DNA from: Pectinophora gossypiella
Taxonomy: Eukaryota > Arthropoda > Insecta > Lepidoptera > Gelechiidae
Direction: 5' to 3'
Assembly (NCBI RefSeq): GCF_024362695.1
Contig: NC_065426.1
Coordinates: forward strand, 10,508,236-10,572,235
Length of the DNA stretch: 64,000 bases
Shown: piece after piece, positions 29,158 through 40,483 of the stretch
Layout: every line of letters starts with the position of its first letter
Position numbering within the stretch: position 1 is the stretch's first letter
Translations under genes and position numbers: made by a program
Notes under the pieces: model-generated
What the model was told of the DNA's origin: nothing
Database searches by the model: none
Seen by the model: only the letters and a program-made list of their open reading frames with translations

Positions 29158-29455
29158 ACGGTTTGAGCGGTTGGCTCACGATCCAGAGGACCCGGGTTCA
29201 AATCCTGGTGGGGACATATCACGAAAATCACTTTGTGATCCCTAGTTTGGTTAGGACATTACCAGCCGATCATCTGATTGTCCGAAATTAAGATGATTCA
29301 AGCTTCGGAAGGCACGTTAAGCCGTTGGTCCCGGTTACTACTTACTGATGCAAGTTAGTACTCGTTACATGAGCCATGTCAGGGGCCTTTGGTGGTTCAA
29401 TAGTAACCCTGACACCAGGGTTGATGAGGTTGGTAATCCACCTCACAACCTACAC
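29158..29455 (+). mobile_element. SINE family A
   Basis: Head GGTTTGAGCGGTTGGCTCAC, GGACCCGGGTTCAAATCCTG; body GTGATCCCTAGTTTGGTTAG; end CAGGGGCCTTTGGTGGTTCA and ACACCAGGGTTGATGAGG, then CACGATAAGA. Confidence 0.8.
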
Positions 29456-29829
29456 GATAAGAACATTATTCGTCAGTGAAAAACACATAGTTTCGTTGTG
29501 CTTCACAGTGTTCCGGCCAAGTAGTTAATGCCATCTGCGGCAAATCTACAATAAGTAAAAAAAAAGTGTGCTTCGCGATATAACTAAGTAAATTCGTAAC
29601 AATAACAAGAGAAAGACAGCGTGTAATTTTGTTAGATTATAACAGATCATATCGTAGATTATACGGTAACAAACTGCCATTATTATAGAAAGGGAAATTG
29701 GAACGATCTAGTTGTCATGACAATAATTGTAATTGGCAAAGGAGTAGGAAACTGGGTGTAGAAAGTTGTTTGTTTTAAAATTGTAACATGTTTGCCTTCT
29801 TCTATCGTGTGTAATGGCCTAAACAAAAT

Positions 29830-29935
29830 AAGGATCACAAAGTGATTTTTGTGATATGCCCCCACCGGGATTCGAACCCGGGAGCACCGGATCGTGAGCC
29901 CAACACTCAACCTCTGGACCACGGAGGCCGTCGAC
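29830..29935 (-). mobile_element. SINE family A, tRNA-like head only
   Basis: On the plus strand CACCGGGATTCGAACCCGGG, GATCGTGAGCCCAACACTCA and CTCTGGACCACGGAGGCCG form the reverse complement of the family A head. The body is cut after ~30 bp. Confidence 0.7.
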
Positions 29936-30529
29936 TCAAGTGTTTGGGTGAATCTCAAAATTTCAAGTTTGGTGGCGAAATTTCATATTATTTTTTCGTG
30001 GAAAATTAGGTTCCGACATGAAAAAGATCCAAAAGGATCCTCGGCTCTGGCATGAAAAAGGTCTCAAAAAAATTTTTCAATTCCAAATTTTCCCAATTTC
30101 CCCAATTTTTCACGAAAAAATTATAATATGACAGTTCGCCACCAAACTTGGCACATTTTGATATTCACCCGTTTGTATCTTTAAAAAAATAAATATTGGT
30201 TTTCTTTTGTTTTATTTTGCAATGATACCAAATATCCAAAATTTCAATCTGTAGTTCAATATCTCGTATCTCTAACATCTATCAGCCACGTCCAAGGATG
30301 AAGTAAATGTTGATATCATGTTGCGTTAGATATCTATCTGGTGGGCTGCCATTTGTCAATGTTCTATTTGCAATGACAGTACTGGGACCACCATTACTTT
30401 GAATGTCAACATACTGTTAGCATGTTGCTGTTTTTAAATTTATCATTCTTGTTTTACGTTATGTATTATCGAGGTCAGTTTTTCTCGCTAGAATGGAAAT
30501 TCTTATTTATCTACCAATCAATACCGTTC

Positions 30530-30700
30530 GTCCTTAGAAAAATGTTCAGTACGGTCTACTCTGACCCGGCGTGCGTGTATAAAGCGATTGATGAATGTGT
30601 AGGAAGAAAGAGAAGTGTGTCAGGATCGAAGCAAATGGAATTCTCTCTCTTTGCTTACCCCAGTGGGAAATAGGCGTGAGTTTATGTATGTATGTATTAC
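30530..30700 (+). pseudogene. Non-LTR retrotransposon 3' coding remnant
   Basis: The frame holds ECVGRKRSVSGSKQMEFSLF and AYPSGK before a stop, then GGCGTGAGTTTATGTATGTA. The same end occurs reversed at 37605-37680, and short remnants at 47920-47985, 56400-56495 and 62380-62445. This is the C-terminus and tail of the family represented at 37615-38007. Confidence 0.6.
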
Positions 30701-31032
30701 CTAGTAACATCCTCTGAAGGAACAACTTTTATTCATAGATTTATATTATTCAGGGTGTCAGTGACATCGTATCGAAAACTTTGAGGGTTCAGTCATAATT
30801 AAAAAAAAAAACACAAAAATTTTCATGGAGTTTCCGACAGGAAATTCCACTTCATATCGATTCAGAATCATGGCCTCAATCATCCCCTTTAGTATTCGTT
30901 ACGATATGACTAACACCCTGTATAGATGCTTATCATCTCCCTAACATTATCTCGTGTTTCACAAAACACACACAGGGCCAGGGTTTCACAGGGTTTCAGG
31001 GGGATGATATTACATAGATGCTCTGTTACCTA

Positions 31033-31297
31033 CTCATCACCAGCCCATTAACGTCCCCACTGCTGGGGCACGGGCCTTCCCTATGGATGGATAGGGAGAT
31101 CGGGCCTTAAACCACCACGCGGGCCCAGTGCGGATTGGTGGTTGTTAACGACTGCTAATGCAGCCGGGGCCAACGGCTTAACGTGCCTTCCGAAGTACGG
31201 AGGAGCTCGAGATGAAATTTTTTTTTGTGGTCGTTGAAAGTTGCTTAACTTCAACAATCGCAGACCGGCGCGTTTACCGCTGCGCCACCGAGCTCTG
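31033..31297 (-). mobile_element. SINE family B
   Basis: CACCAGCCCATTAACGTCCC, CTATGGATGGATAGGGAGAT, ACCACGCGGGCCCAGTGCGG ... AGCTCGAGATG, GCGTTTACCGCTGCGCCACC. About 25 bp of the consensus (GTCATAGGATGGGTGACC block) is missing. Confidence 0.85.
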
Positions 31298-31627
31298 TTA
31301 CTAATTTACAAAATTATCCGATTCAATTATTTTTTCGCTATAACAAATACCGAATCAAGTAAAAATCTCACCATTAATCATTTACTTTCTATAAACCAAA
31401 TCAAATTAACAATACACTCAAATGCTTCATTCCGAATTCCAATAGCAAATCCACCATAACAAGCCCAGAATAGCCAGAAAGGTGTCCGACAAACAATAAA
31501 TGAATGACGTCAGGTGGTCAGTGTAGAACTTTCACTCGGATTCCGTCGTGATAACGGCCGAGAGTGCAGCCACCTCGTGGTGATCAGAAAGGCGAGTTAC
31601 AATCATTGAGGAACTAGGTATAATGGT

Positions 31628-31655
31628 TTATTTATTTTATTTATTTATTTATTTA
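31628..31655. repeat. (TTTA)n microsatellite
   Basis: About six TTTA units with small interruptions, within AT-rich DNA. A similar run lies at 44927-44946. Confidence 0.7.
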
Positions 31656-31804
31656 AGATACACCATCGATATATACATAAAAATTACATGAATAAAATTC
31701 AACGGACAATGGTGCATTAATAATGAGTTGGACAGAAAGGATTACAAATGAGGAAGTGCTAAAAAAAGTAAGGGAAAGGAGACAAATAAGTATTGTGAAT
31801 TATG

Positions 31805-32436
31805 ACTAGCGACCCACCCCAGCTTCGCTCGGGTGCAATGTTGAGGGAAAAAACGAAATTATTTGCGACATCACATTAAAACCTCAAAAATAAATCAAAT
31901 CAAATCAAATATACTTTATTGCACACAACATACAAAACAAATTCACACAGATGAAGATAGATACAGTACAATCTGGCGGCCTTATTGCTAAGCAGCAATT
32001 TCTTCCAGGCAACCAGAGGATAGGAAACATTATTACAATTTGGTGCGGGACAGTGCAACATCTAGTATAAAATAATAAATACTATAAATAAAAAACAAAT
32101 AAAAGTAAAATAAATAAATAAAAATAAAATAGAAATATATAAATATAAATACATACATACATATACCCATTTATATCAGACGTATATATTATAATTAAAT
32201 ATGACATTACATGTAGATATGACAATAGTTTCCTATAAATACTAAAGGATAAAATACGTTATATAACAGTATTTCTCCACTATTTAATGGATGTTATTAT
32301 ACATATAAACCTTCCTTTTGAATCACTCTATTTATTAAAAAAAAACGCATCAAAATCCGTTGCGTAGTTTTAAAGATTTAACGTACATAGGGATATAGGG
32401 ACAGAAAAAACCGACTTTGTTTTATACTATGTAGTG
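31805..32436 (+). repeat. Nested retroposon fragments
   Basis: The CGCTCGGGTGCAATG end and the CAACGGATTTTGAT-type block (here CATCAAAATCCGTTGCGTAG) of the 11994-12247 repeat flank inserted material with AAATCAAATCAAATATACTT, TATTGCACACAACATACAAA and a TACA/AATA-rich stretch. Confidence 0.5.
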
Positions 32437-32565
32437 AAGAGGCAAGATGATTGGACACATAATATGACACGACCAATTTATTAAAACATAGAAGGGAAGA
32501 TAGAAGGAAAGAGATCGACATTATAGTCACTCAATACTATCGATAGTTTTGAATTACCTAACGAC

Positions 32566-32876
32566 CTCCGCGGTCCAGTGGTTGAGCGTTGGGCTCACGA
32601 TCCGGTGGTCCTGGGTTCGATTCCCTGTGGGGACATATCACAAAATCACTTTGTGGTCCCTAGTTTGGTTAGGACATTACAGGCTGATCACCTGATTGTC
32701 CGAAAGTATGATGATTCGTGCTTCGGAAGGCACGTTAAGCCGTTGGTCCCGGTTGTTCCTTACTGATGTAAGTAAGTAGTCGATACGTAAGCCATGTCAG
32801 GGGCCTTTGGCGGCTCAATAGTAACCCTGACGCCAAGGTTGGTACTCCGCCTCACGACCCACACGATAGAAGAAGA
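32566..32876 (+). mobile_element. SINE family A, full-length
   Basis: Head CCTCCGCGGTCCAGTGGTTG, GGGTTCGATTCCCTGTGGGG; body CTTTGTGGTCCCTAGTTTGG, GATGATTCGTGCTTCGGAAG; end CTTTGGCGGCTCAATAGTAA with tail ATAGAAGAAGAAGAA. Confidence 0.85.
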
Positions 32877-33239
32877 AGAATAATGAATAATGGTACTGAT
32901 TCCTTCATTTTATTATCCGCCGAAAAAGAAAGGGACGGGTAATCGACAGGCATGAAATTTATAGAACACACGTCAATTTCAGGCAGGAATTTTAAAAATC
33001 CTTCCAATTTTTTATATTAGCAATAACCCAAAAGAATCAAGGGGAGACTTTGCCCAGTGGGATCTTGTAGGTGTACATTAGATTAGACCAAATACCTATC
33101 AATCTCACAACAATTCCATTAGCAACGGCAATCTGCCAAAAAATAATTTGTTCCTTAATTTGGCATGTTCGTAGATCATTAAGATCACATTACAGAACAG
33201 GTGCGCTTTAGACAATCTCCGAAATGATCTACAAATTAC

Positions 33240-33546
33240 ACCTTATTACTTGTTGGCACGAGTCACAGTATATATTTTTGTATGGCAACAGTACGGTAGG
33301 CTGTATGCACAAATTTTTCGTGCCTCACCCAACAGGGTCCACATAATACCAGCGTCGTGGTTCACGCCGCGACTTGTGCTGAGTGAGGCCCTTTTATCTC
33401 AGGACGTCCACCACCACCTTATGATCATTGTAACTAACATCCTCCTATGCTTTTTGTAATTGTTTTGTGAAAATTTTTAAGTGATGTTATTGTCTTGTCT
33501 TTGTATGTGGCGTCCTTTTATAATAAACAATTTCTATTCTATTCTA
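33240..33546 (+). mobile_element. LINE 3' end (GCTGAGTGAGGCCCTTTTAT family)
   Basis: CAGCGTCGTGGTTCACGCCG, GCTGAGTGAGGCCCTTTTAT ... TGTGGCGTCCTTTTATAATA plus TTCTA repeats. The related copy at 39640-39955 has GCGTCGCGGCTCACGCCGCG. A poly(TTCTA) tail suggests retrotransposition. Confidence 0.55.
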
Positions 33547-33599
33547 TTCAAATCGCACCGCATCTTTATACGTTTTGTCTGCCTAGACTCTAGTTTGTA

Positions 33600-33835
33600 T
33601 TCCCTCAATCAGCGCTTATCGCTATCGACCCACTAGGGTCGATTAATTCCTTCAAATATTTTTCCTCTCAGACGACGCCCTGAGCTGAGCCGAGGTTCGC
33701 GCCCAACTGGGCACCCTCAGGCCTGTGTAAACGTACCGTGTGAGAGCCTTCAGCGGTCCCCATTTGTCCGGCCAAGTAGTTAATGCCATCTGCGGCAAAT
33801 CTACAATAAGTCACGTCAAAAAAAACTAGTATGTA
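33600..33835 (+). repeat. Interspersed repeat (CAGACGACGCCCTGAGC family)
   Basis: CAGCGCTTATCGCTATCGAC, CTCAGACGACGCCCTGAGCT, CGAGGTTCGCGCCCAACTGG, CCATTTGTCCGGCCAAGTAG, ATCTACAATAAGTCACGTCA. A full copy is at 41505-41732 and 3' fragments at 29515-29560 and 48060-48098. Confidence 0.65.
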
Positions 33836-33930
33836 TAGTATTCTTCTTCTTTTAACCCTGTTATCCTCTGTTGGAATGTACGGCTCGAACAACTTCGAGA
33901 AAGTTCTTTTTAATTTAAAGTGTATGTGTG

Positions 33931-34031
33931 TACGGTCACGAGCATTAATATGTGTACATACATACATAAATGTCAAATATGTTAGTGCGACGGAGTCCTA
34001 AAGTGGGTACATTATATTGCTCATGACTGTA
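33931..34031 (-). mobile_element. Deleted copy of the TACGGTCACGAG MITE
   Basis: Termini TACGGTCACGAGCATTAATA and ATTGCTCATGACTGTA are intact, but about 40 bp of the interior is lost compared with 6099-6235. Confidence 0.65.
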
Positions 34032-35011
34032 CAGAATAAAATAAACTTAGAAATAAATAAAATATTTTTCTACTAGTAATCAGAATCTTTCCGGAAATCC
34101 TGATTTAAACGCTTAATAACCATTAACTACCGGATATGCCATGGCTCTTGTTACATATTTTTGGGATATTCGACTATTTTCCACATCTATAATAATTTCA
34201 ATCTTAATGAAGCGCTCGGTTTTTGCACAAAATATACAATCGCAGGGATTAGAATTGCTATTTTAGGATTCTTAATCTCATAATTAGCCTTTAAAACAAG
34301 AACTAACAGTACTGCTTCTATACTACGCTACAATTCTATTAACTTATACTTAATTCGTCCATAGAAATCGTAATAACCTACCACATAGTGCCCATCAATA
34401 TTTTGACAGCAAAATAATGATATATTAGGCGTTATAGTTATAATAAAGGTTTGTCTGTCCGTCACACTATGTGGTCACTCTCTTTACTTTCACTAGAACA
34501 ATAGCCCGGTTTATCTTATCGATGCATAACTCTATGCTTTCATTCATTTAATATTATTTGTTACGTTCAGTCTTAGGTCGGGTTTCCATTGACGCGGAGA
34601 TGGGCGGAGAAGAGCGGAAATGTGCGGATTTGACCAATCACAGCGTTCGAGAGAGCGAAAAACGAAGACGCTCTGTCACTCTCCCCCTCACGGTGATTGG
34701 TCGATTCCTGCACATCTCAGCTCCGCGTCAATGGAAACGCAGCCTTAAGTAGAATGAACCTTTAGTTATGTAAAGGTTTAAAAACATTATATTTTTTAAT
34801 TAACGTAAAAGTGGGAGTATAAGTGTTAAATTATTTGATTACTCAATCGTTGGTTTCCGTAAACGGAACTTGTTATTTTATTAAAATGGATAATTTTGAA
34901 GTTTTTGTGTACCTTTTGTTTACGATGAGGTAAGTGGCCTTGAATGGTACACCCATCGTAAGATTGACTGTTCTGCTGGACTGAGGGAATTAAAACTTGA
35001 CGGCCTATAGG

Positions 35012-35140
35012 CGGCGGTAGTGGTTGAGCGTTGGACTCACGATCCAGAGGCCCCGGGTTCGAATCCCGGTGGGGAAATATCACAAAAAATACTTTGTGAT
35101 CCTTAGTTTGATTAGGACATTACAGGCTGATCACGAAAAC
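35012..35140 (+). mobile_element. SINE family A, 5' fragment
   Basis: Head GGTAGTGGTTGAGCGTTGGA, CTCACGATCCAGAGGCCCCG, GGTTCGAATCCCGGTGGGGA, then the body to ATTACAGGCTGATCACGAAA, where it is truncated. Confidence 0.75.
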
Positions 35141-35494
35141 ATGACCATCCGTGATTTGATTAACTTCTATAGATACTTTTTCTATATATATTGAGGTCTT
35201 ACTATTGCAAATGCAATGTATTCCCGACAATTTGAATGCACCGTACGGGCTATGGGCGTTTCGGAATGTCGCTATGCTAATGGAATAGTTACACGCATTG
35301 CAATATCGATAGCGAAGAGAAATGTCTCTGGTATTTTGGTTTGTTAGCGTTCAAGGATGTGACTTTATGAGATACTTTATGTCTTAAGATGGTCGTTATA
35401 ATATTGCATGGATATTGGTAAGCATAGGATAGTCAGGAACGAAAAGAAATTCTTGGAAATGTTGGAATGATAAATGCTGCCTATTACCGCGGTG

Positions 35495-35680
35495 TTGAGT
35501 TGATCCGTGCTTCGGAAGGCACGTTAAGCCGTTGGCCCCGGTTGCTACTTCTTCTCTAGTGTGTTTTGAGACGTGGATTACAAACCTCATCAACCCTGGC
35601 GTCAGGGTTACTATTGAGCCACCAAAGGCCCCTGTCATAGCTCGTGTAACGACTACTTATTTACATCAGTAAGTAGTAAC
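35495..35680. mobile_element. Two SINE family A pieces in opposite orientation
   Basis: 35495-35550 reads forward (GATCCGTGCTTCGGAAGGCA, CGTTAAGCCGTTGG). 35575-35680 is reverse-oriented tail (CCTCATCAACCCTGGCGTCA, CTATTGAGCCACCAAAGGCC). Confidence 0.6.
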
Positions 35681-35739
35681 AGTAGTAGTATTAATTATTT
35701 TTATTTTGGTGCAATAAAGTGTATTTGTATTGTATTGTA

Positions 35740-35920
35740 TTGTAGTAACCGGGACCAACGGCTTAACGTGTCTTCCGAAGCACGGATCATCTTCTGGACA
35801 ATCAGGTGATCAGCCTGCAATGCCCTAGGGATCACAAAGTGATTTGTCCCCACCGGGATTCGAACCCGGGACCTCCGGATCGTGAGTAGAACACTCAACC
35901 ACTGAACCACGGAGGCCATG
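35740..35920 (-). mobile_element. SINE family A
   Basis: On the plus strand CCGGGACCAACGGCTTAACG, ACAATCAGGTGATCAGCCTG, CACCGGGATTCGAACCCGGG and CCACTGAACCACGGAGGCC. It is preceded by TATTGTATTGTATTGTA. Confidence 0.75.
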
Positions 35921-36073
35921 AAGACGCTGGGTCTCAAAGACGATGTTTATCAGCGAGATACCTGGCGTCGCGTGGTTGGGAAAGCCGACCCCGCGTAAAG
36001 GGGAGTGGCGAGGACAAAGCAGAAGAACTTAGTCAAATAGAAACCTCTGCATTTACTCAAAGCATAGAAATAT

Positions 36074-36343
36074 CATCACCATCATCACCAGCCCATTAAC
36101 GTCCCCACTGCAGGGGCACGGGCCTTCCCTATGGATGGATAGGGAGATCGGGCTTTAAACCACCACGCGGGCCCAGTGCGGATTGATGGTTATTAACGAC
36201 TGCTAATGCAGCCGGGACCAACGGCTTAACGTGCCTTCCGAAGCACGGAGGAGCTCGAGATGAAAACTTTTTTTTTTGTGGTCACCCATCCTATGACCGG
36301 CCTTTGCGAAAGTTGCTTAACTTCTACAATCGCAGACCGAGAA
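36074..36343 (-). mobile_element. SINE family B, 5'-truncated
   Basis: TCACCATCATCACCAGCCCA, ATGGATGGATAGGGAGATCG, CACCCATCCTATGACCGGCC, GTTGCTTAACTTCTACAATC. It stops at GCAGACCGAG, without the outermost head. Confidence 0.8.
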
Positions 36344-36484
36344 ATATAAGCTTGTGGAAATTGTGGACTTTATTACATAAACAAGTAGCGATTTCTCAAC
36401 AATAGCTGCTAATATGCTTAAAACGTTTTCAAGTAATTCTCGTCTCTTGTATAACTTGTCTTAAACACAAATTTCGTAGGACAT

Positions 36485-36830
36485 GCCATTGAGTAGCATT
36501 ATCCCGTTTTTTCACAGGGCCCCCTTACTGTGAAGATTTGACAGGTCGGGTTTTTTACAAAAGCGACTACCTGTCTGACCTTCCAACCTACGAAGGGAAA
36601 ACCAACCGAAAACAGGTTAGGTCAAATACCTCCGAGAATGCATTTCTCGGGAATGTGGAGATGTTTTCCTTCACCGCTGAGCACGTGATAATCATTTATA
36701 ATCCAAAGATGAATTCGAAAACAGATTCGACAATCATTGGTTTAGGACTGTGCTGGATTCGAACCTGCGAGCTCAAAGAGAGACGCAAGCGTCCTACCAA
36801 CTGGGCTACCACGGCTCTGTGTAATGATTG
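36485..36830 (-). mobile_element. SINE family D (GCCGTGGTAGCCCAGTTGGT head)
   Basis: Read on the minus strand: head GAGCCGTGGTAGCCCAGTTG, CGCAGGTTCGAATCCAGCAC (B box), body GATTATCACGTGCTCAGCGG, CCCGAGAAATGCATTCTCGG, TTCCCTTCGTAGGTTGGAAG, AAAAACCCGACCTGTCAAAT and GGGATAATGCTACT. Partial copies: 44055-44270 (+), 45998-46135 (-), 46945-47085 (-). Confidence 0.75.
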
Positions 36831-36984
36831 AATGTGGTAGGAAATAGTTACGGTTACAAAGATAAAAGAAATCGTATATAAATACAAAATGAGAATCAGC
36901 TCGGGATATTTGACGAAATTTATATATTCCTGAGGTTTGGCTACGACATAAAAATTGAATCGACCACCACCAGGCAAGCGTTCT

Positions 36985-37100
36985 TATTCAAATTCAAAAA
37001 TATCTTTATTCAATAGGTAACATAGTTACACTTTGAATCGTCAATTTTACATAACGAACGTCTCATCCGCCTAAAACTACTGCAGCTTCTCACAACCTTA
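36985..37100 (-). mobile_element. LINE 3' end (TAGGGCCCCGTGCC family), truncated
   Basis: ATTCAAAAATATCTTTATTC, AATAGGTAACATAGTTACAC, TCGTCAATTTTACATAACGA and CTACTGCAGCTTCTCACAAC are the reverse complement of the tail at 40255-40432. Confidence 0.6.
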
Positions 37101-37198
37101 TCAACTGGGCTACCACGGGTCACCCTCCTCCTTATTACGACTTGTCTTAAACACAAATTGAGTATTTAGTATTTATTACTTACCTATAGCAGATATGG

Positions 37199-37459
37199 TA
37201 ATTTTTACTTTAAATGTTTGTAGCCAAACTGAAGTGGGACTGGGCCGGACACGTTTGTCGGATGCATCCGGAGCGGTGGGCACGAGTCGTTACTCACTGG
37301 ATACCTCAGGGCGGGCTTAGAAGTCGAGGCAGACCGCGTAAAAGATGGTGTGACGACCTCAATGCTTATCGCAAGGATTGGCCGGAGATCGCACAAAGTC
37401 GAGAGGAGTGGAAAAATCAAGGGGAGGCCTTTGCCCAGCAGTGGGATCGTATAGGCTAA
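37199..37459 (+). pseudogene. Non-LTR RT C-terminal fragment (KLKWDWAGHVCRMHPERW)
   Basis: The frame contains KLKWDWAGHVCRMHPERWAR, VTHWIPQGG, GRPRKRWCDDLNAYRKDW and EAFAQQWDRIG*, the C-terminus of an endonuclease-reverse transcriptase LINE. The reading frame is intact, so the copy is relatively recent but strongly 5'-truncated. Confidence 0.85.
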
Positions 37460-37577
37460 ATAAGAATAAGATAAGTTTGTTTAGCGTGTCCTCAATATCG
37501 GAATAGTAAATCACGACTTTATCACAATAGAAATTAGAGACGCGTTTAAGAGTGTGTTTATTTATTCACGTACTTAA

Positions 37578-37604
37578 TCATACTTACATACATACATACA
37601 TACA
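37578..37604. repeat. (CATA)n microsatellite
   Basis: ACATACATACATACATACAT, directly adjacent to the 3' end of the inverted LINE fragment at 37605-38007, so probably its tail. Confidence 0.75.
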
Positions 37605-38007
37605 TAACTCACGCCTATTTCCCACCGGGGTAAGCAGAGACTATAGAATTCCATTTGCTTCGATCCTGACACACTTCTCTTGCTTCCTCCACATTCATCA
37701 ATCGCTTCATACACGCACGCCGGTTCAGAGTAGATCGTATTGAACCTTTTCTAAGGACATCTCCAATTTGGTCATCGTAAGTCCTTCTCGGTCTTCCTCT
37801 GCCAGCCCTACCATCAACTTTCGCTTTATATACCGCTTTTGCAATCCTATTATCCTTCATCCGCTCTACGTGTCCAAACCAACCTAACATTCCCTTCTCA
37901 ATCCTAGTCACTATATCGTCTTTTACACCACATCTCTGTCTTATCACACTGTTTCTCACTCTATCACTCAACTTCACACCGCAGATGCTACGCAAAGACC
38001 AACTCAA
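37605..38007 (-). pseudogene. Non-LTR RT C-terminal fragment (GVKLSDRVRNSVIRQRCGVK)
   Basis: The 130-residue frame includes GVKLSDRVRNSVIRQRCGVK, MLGWFGHVERMKDNRIAKAV, GRPRRTYDDQIGDVLRKG, REVCQDRSKWNSIVSAYPGG and a stop. It is the C-terminus of a LINE reverse transcriptase of a different subfamily from 37199-37459, lying next to it in opposite orientation. Confidence 0.85.
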
Positions 38008-38298
38008 TAAATAATCATACTTCTCTTTAAAATAACATCCTTGACAGACCAGCAGTGACGGTACCTACCTATATTCACTATTTGACCGAACAAATGGAAT
38101 CTTTAACCCACAGATTGCTTAAAAAAAACGCTAGTAGGTATCTTTTGGCAAAGTAAGAAATTGATAGAAAGTTATTTTTGTTAAAATTCAAGATAAACAA
38201 GAGTTCTATCTAAAAGAAAAAAATAATTATATGCCCCTTAATAAGGATAATTAATTACATATATTAACCGATTGATATTTTCAACGTCACTCACAACA

Positions 38299-38370
38299 TC
38301 CGATATGGTCTAGTGGCTAGGATACCTGGCTCTCACCCAGGAGGCTCGGGTTCGATTCCCGGTATCGGAA
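38299..38370 (+). tRNA. tRNA-Glu (CTC)
   Basis: This is a 72-nt cloverleaf: acceptor TCCGATA/TATCGGA, D arm TGGTCTAGTGGCTAGGATA, anticodon loop with CTC, T arm CTCGGGTTCGATTCCCGG. A T-rich run (a pol III terminator) follows within about 20 bp. It is isolated among repeats. Confidence 0.95.
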
Positions 38371-38913
38371 TATCTTTTTGAGTGTTTTTTTTATTTGCAT
38401 TTCTTTAACTATGCATAAACTAGTATTTACGCCTTCCTATCTAATAAACACGTTAATTTCTACAGCACAACATTCAATGCGACATGCCTAATGGACGAAA
38501 TAATTACGTCCACTGCCGCCCTCTGTCGTACCGTTAATTCATTGAGGAAGTGACATAACAATTACCGAACGTAACGGAATTAACGAACCATTCATTTAGG
38601 TACCTACCCCATAAGAAATAAGGCGTGAATAGGGCTGTGGCATAGACTCTTATTTTTTCAATAATTGTTCAACAAGTCGCCAGTGGAATTTAAGAATTAG
38701 TGCCATCTATGATCAAATAGCGGAACCAAATTGTGGTTTGTAATCGAACCATCGGGTTCTTATCTAGATTGGAGGAATGCTTGTGAATTTTAGCAATTAG
38801 CTTGGCTTGTGTGGTAATAATGGCTTTATATAGATGTATCTTCAGACTATATCTCTACTGGTGTGGCCAGGAGTAAAATCAAATAAACTTTAAAGTATCT
38901 AACTACCTATAAC

Positions 38914-39235
38914 ATAACATAAATAGCCTATATACGTCCCACTGCTGGGCACAGGCCTCCCCTTAATCAACCGGAGGGGGTATGGAGCATTCTCCAGCAC
39001 GCTGCTCCACTGCAGGTTGGTGGAGGTGTTTTTACGGCTAATAGCCGGGACCAACTGCCCTCCGAAGCACGGAAGCAACTTATTTTTTCGGACAATCAGG
39101 TGATTCAAGCCTGTAAAGTCCTTACCAAACAAAGGACAGTCTCACAAAGTGATTTCAACAATGTCCCCATCGGGAATGGAACCCGGACCTGCAGATCGTG
39201 AGCCTAACGCTCCAACCACTAGACCACGGAGGCTG
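38914..39235 (-). mobile_element. SINE family C
   Basis: TAGCCTATATACGTCCCACT, AACCGGAGGGGGTATGGAGC, ATAGCCGGGACCAACTGCCC ... CCACTAGACCACGGAGGCTG. Relative to 24574-24907 it lacks about 14 bp after GGGACCAAC. Confidence 0.8.
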
Positions 39236-39519
39236 TGTCCCACGGAGGATCTAACTACCTATACAAAATGTTTTTAAATCTACATTACAGATATACAGCC
39301 AATGTACAATCAAAGAGCAAAGTGCAGTCAGTGAGCCCAGCGAATTATTTGTAAACGGTGGTGAAATTATGAACCATTAGTTGTCATAATTGTAAAATTT
39401 ATGTTTTTGTAGGTGTTTTTAGTCTATTACAGAAACGACATGTAACCAGGAGGTCTTAAGTGCAACCAGTTAATTTATTTGATTGGACTTTTGCACCTTA
39501 TTGTACGTTGCTTCAATTG

Positions 39520-39955
39520 TTATAGACTGCGATACGGCTCACCTATCACGTTGGTCTAACAGAAAGCTCGGTGAGGCGTGGGGACACAGTTCATCTTGCG
39601 ATGGATGTACCTCTAACTACCGCAATTGGGAAGATAGTCGTGAGCTTACTTACTTACTTACTTCACTCAATACTCAGGTCTCACAGAATACCAGCGTCGC
39701 GGCTCACGCCGCGGCATAAGCTGAGTGAGGACCTTTTATACGGGACACCATCCACTACACATGGGTAAGCCGACATGACGTCACATTTTAATTTAGGTAT
39801 AAGTTTCTGTGTTCGTTTTCCATGTTTCTATATAGAAAATATTTCGTGTGTGCGTTGATTTCTGATGTGATGTCATTATAATGTATATATATGTAATCCG
39901 TGTCTGTGGTGTCCTAAATAATAAATGTTTCTTTCTTTCTTCTTTCTTTCTTACT
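39520..39955 (+). mobile_element. LINE 3' end (TTTC tail)
   Basis: GCGATACGGCTCACCTATCA, CGTTGGTCTAACAGAAAGCT, CGGTGAGGCGTGGGGACACA (also at 43515-43590 and 63745-63800), then GCGTCGCGGCTCACGCCGCG, TGAGTGAGGACCTTTTATAC ... GTGGTGTCCTAAATAATAAA and a TTTC-rich tail. Confidence 0.6.
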
Positions 39956-40254
39956 ATTATTATTTTATAAAAAAAAAAAAAAACATTTATTTCGGGTGTT
40001 TTCCCATAGCAATTGTTAGTAACAAAAGTCTTAGTCTTAGTCTTTTATTATTATGTAGGATATTTTTGTCAATGTACGTCCTAGAATCGAACCTAGTACT
40101 TACAGCAATAAAATTACAGAACATATCTGTACTTTGGGAATTAGCTTTAGGCAGATAGGATCAGAGTATAGGATTAACTGTCTGAGAACTGATATTAGGC
40201 AGCTAAATTACTCAATTTTATAACAATATTTTCTGTTTATTTATATAAAAAAAG

Positions 40255-40432
40255 TGTAAGGGCCCTTGCCGAAGTTTTTCTTGCAGTTTCTATTCCTCGG
40301 CTATACAGGTTGTGAGAAGCTGCAGTAGTTTTAGGCGGATGACACGTTCGTTATGTAAAAATTGACGATTCAAAGTGTAACTATGTTACCTACTGAATAA
40401 AGATATTTTTGAATTTGAATTGAAAAAACAAC
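40255..40432 (+). mobile_element. LINE 3' end (TAGGGCCCCGTGCC family)
   Basis: GGGCCCTTGCCGAAGTTTTT, CGGCTATACAGGTTGTGAGA, AGCTGCAGTAGTTTTAGGCG, ACTGAATAAAGATATTTTTG AATTTG tail. Near-identical to 44415-44585. Confidence 0.7.
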
Positions 40433-40483
40433 ATTTTGAAAAAAGAGCAGCCAGTGCCCTTTCTATTAAAGAGTTGTTACAAC

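Noticed and set aside
35876..35920. tRNA-like sequences with GGTTCGAATCCC T-arms (here and at 24850, 29880, 36750, 49730)
   Set aside because: They are SINE heads: the acceptor stems do not pair well and each continues into a SINE body or is a remnant.
37578..37604. Possible CRISPR-like or regular repeat arrays around microsatellites
   Set aside because: The sequence is eukaryotic; the regular repeats are simple microsatellites and satellites with no spacer structure.
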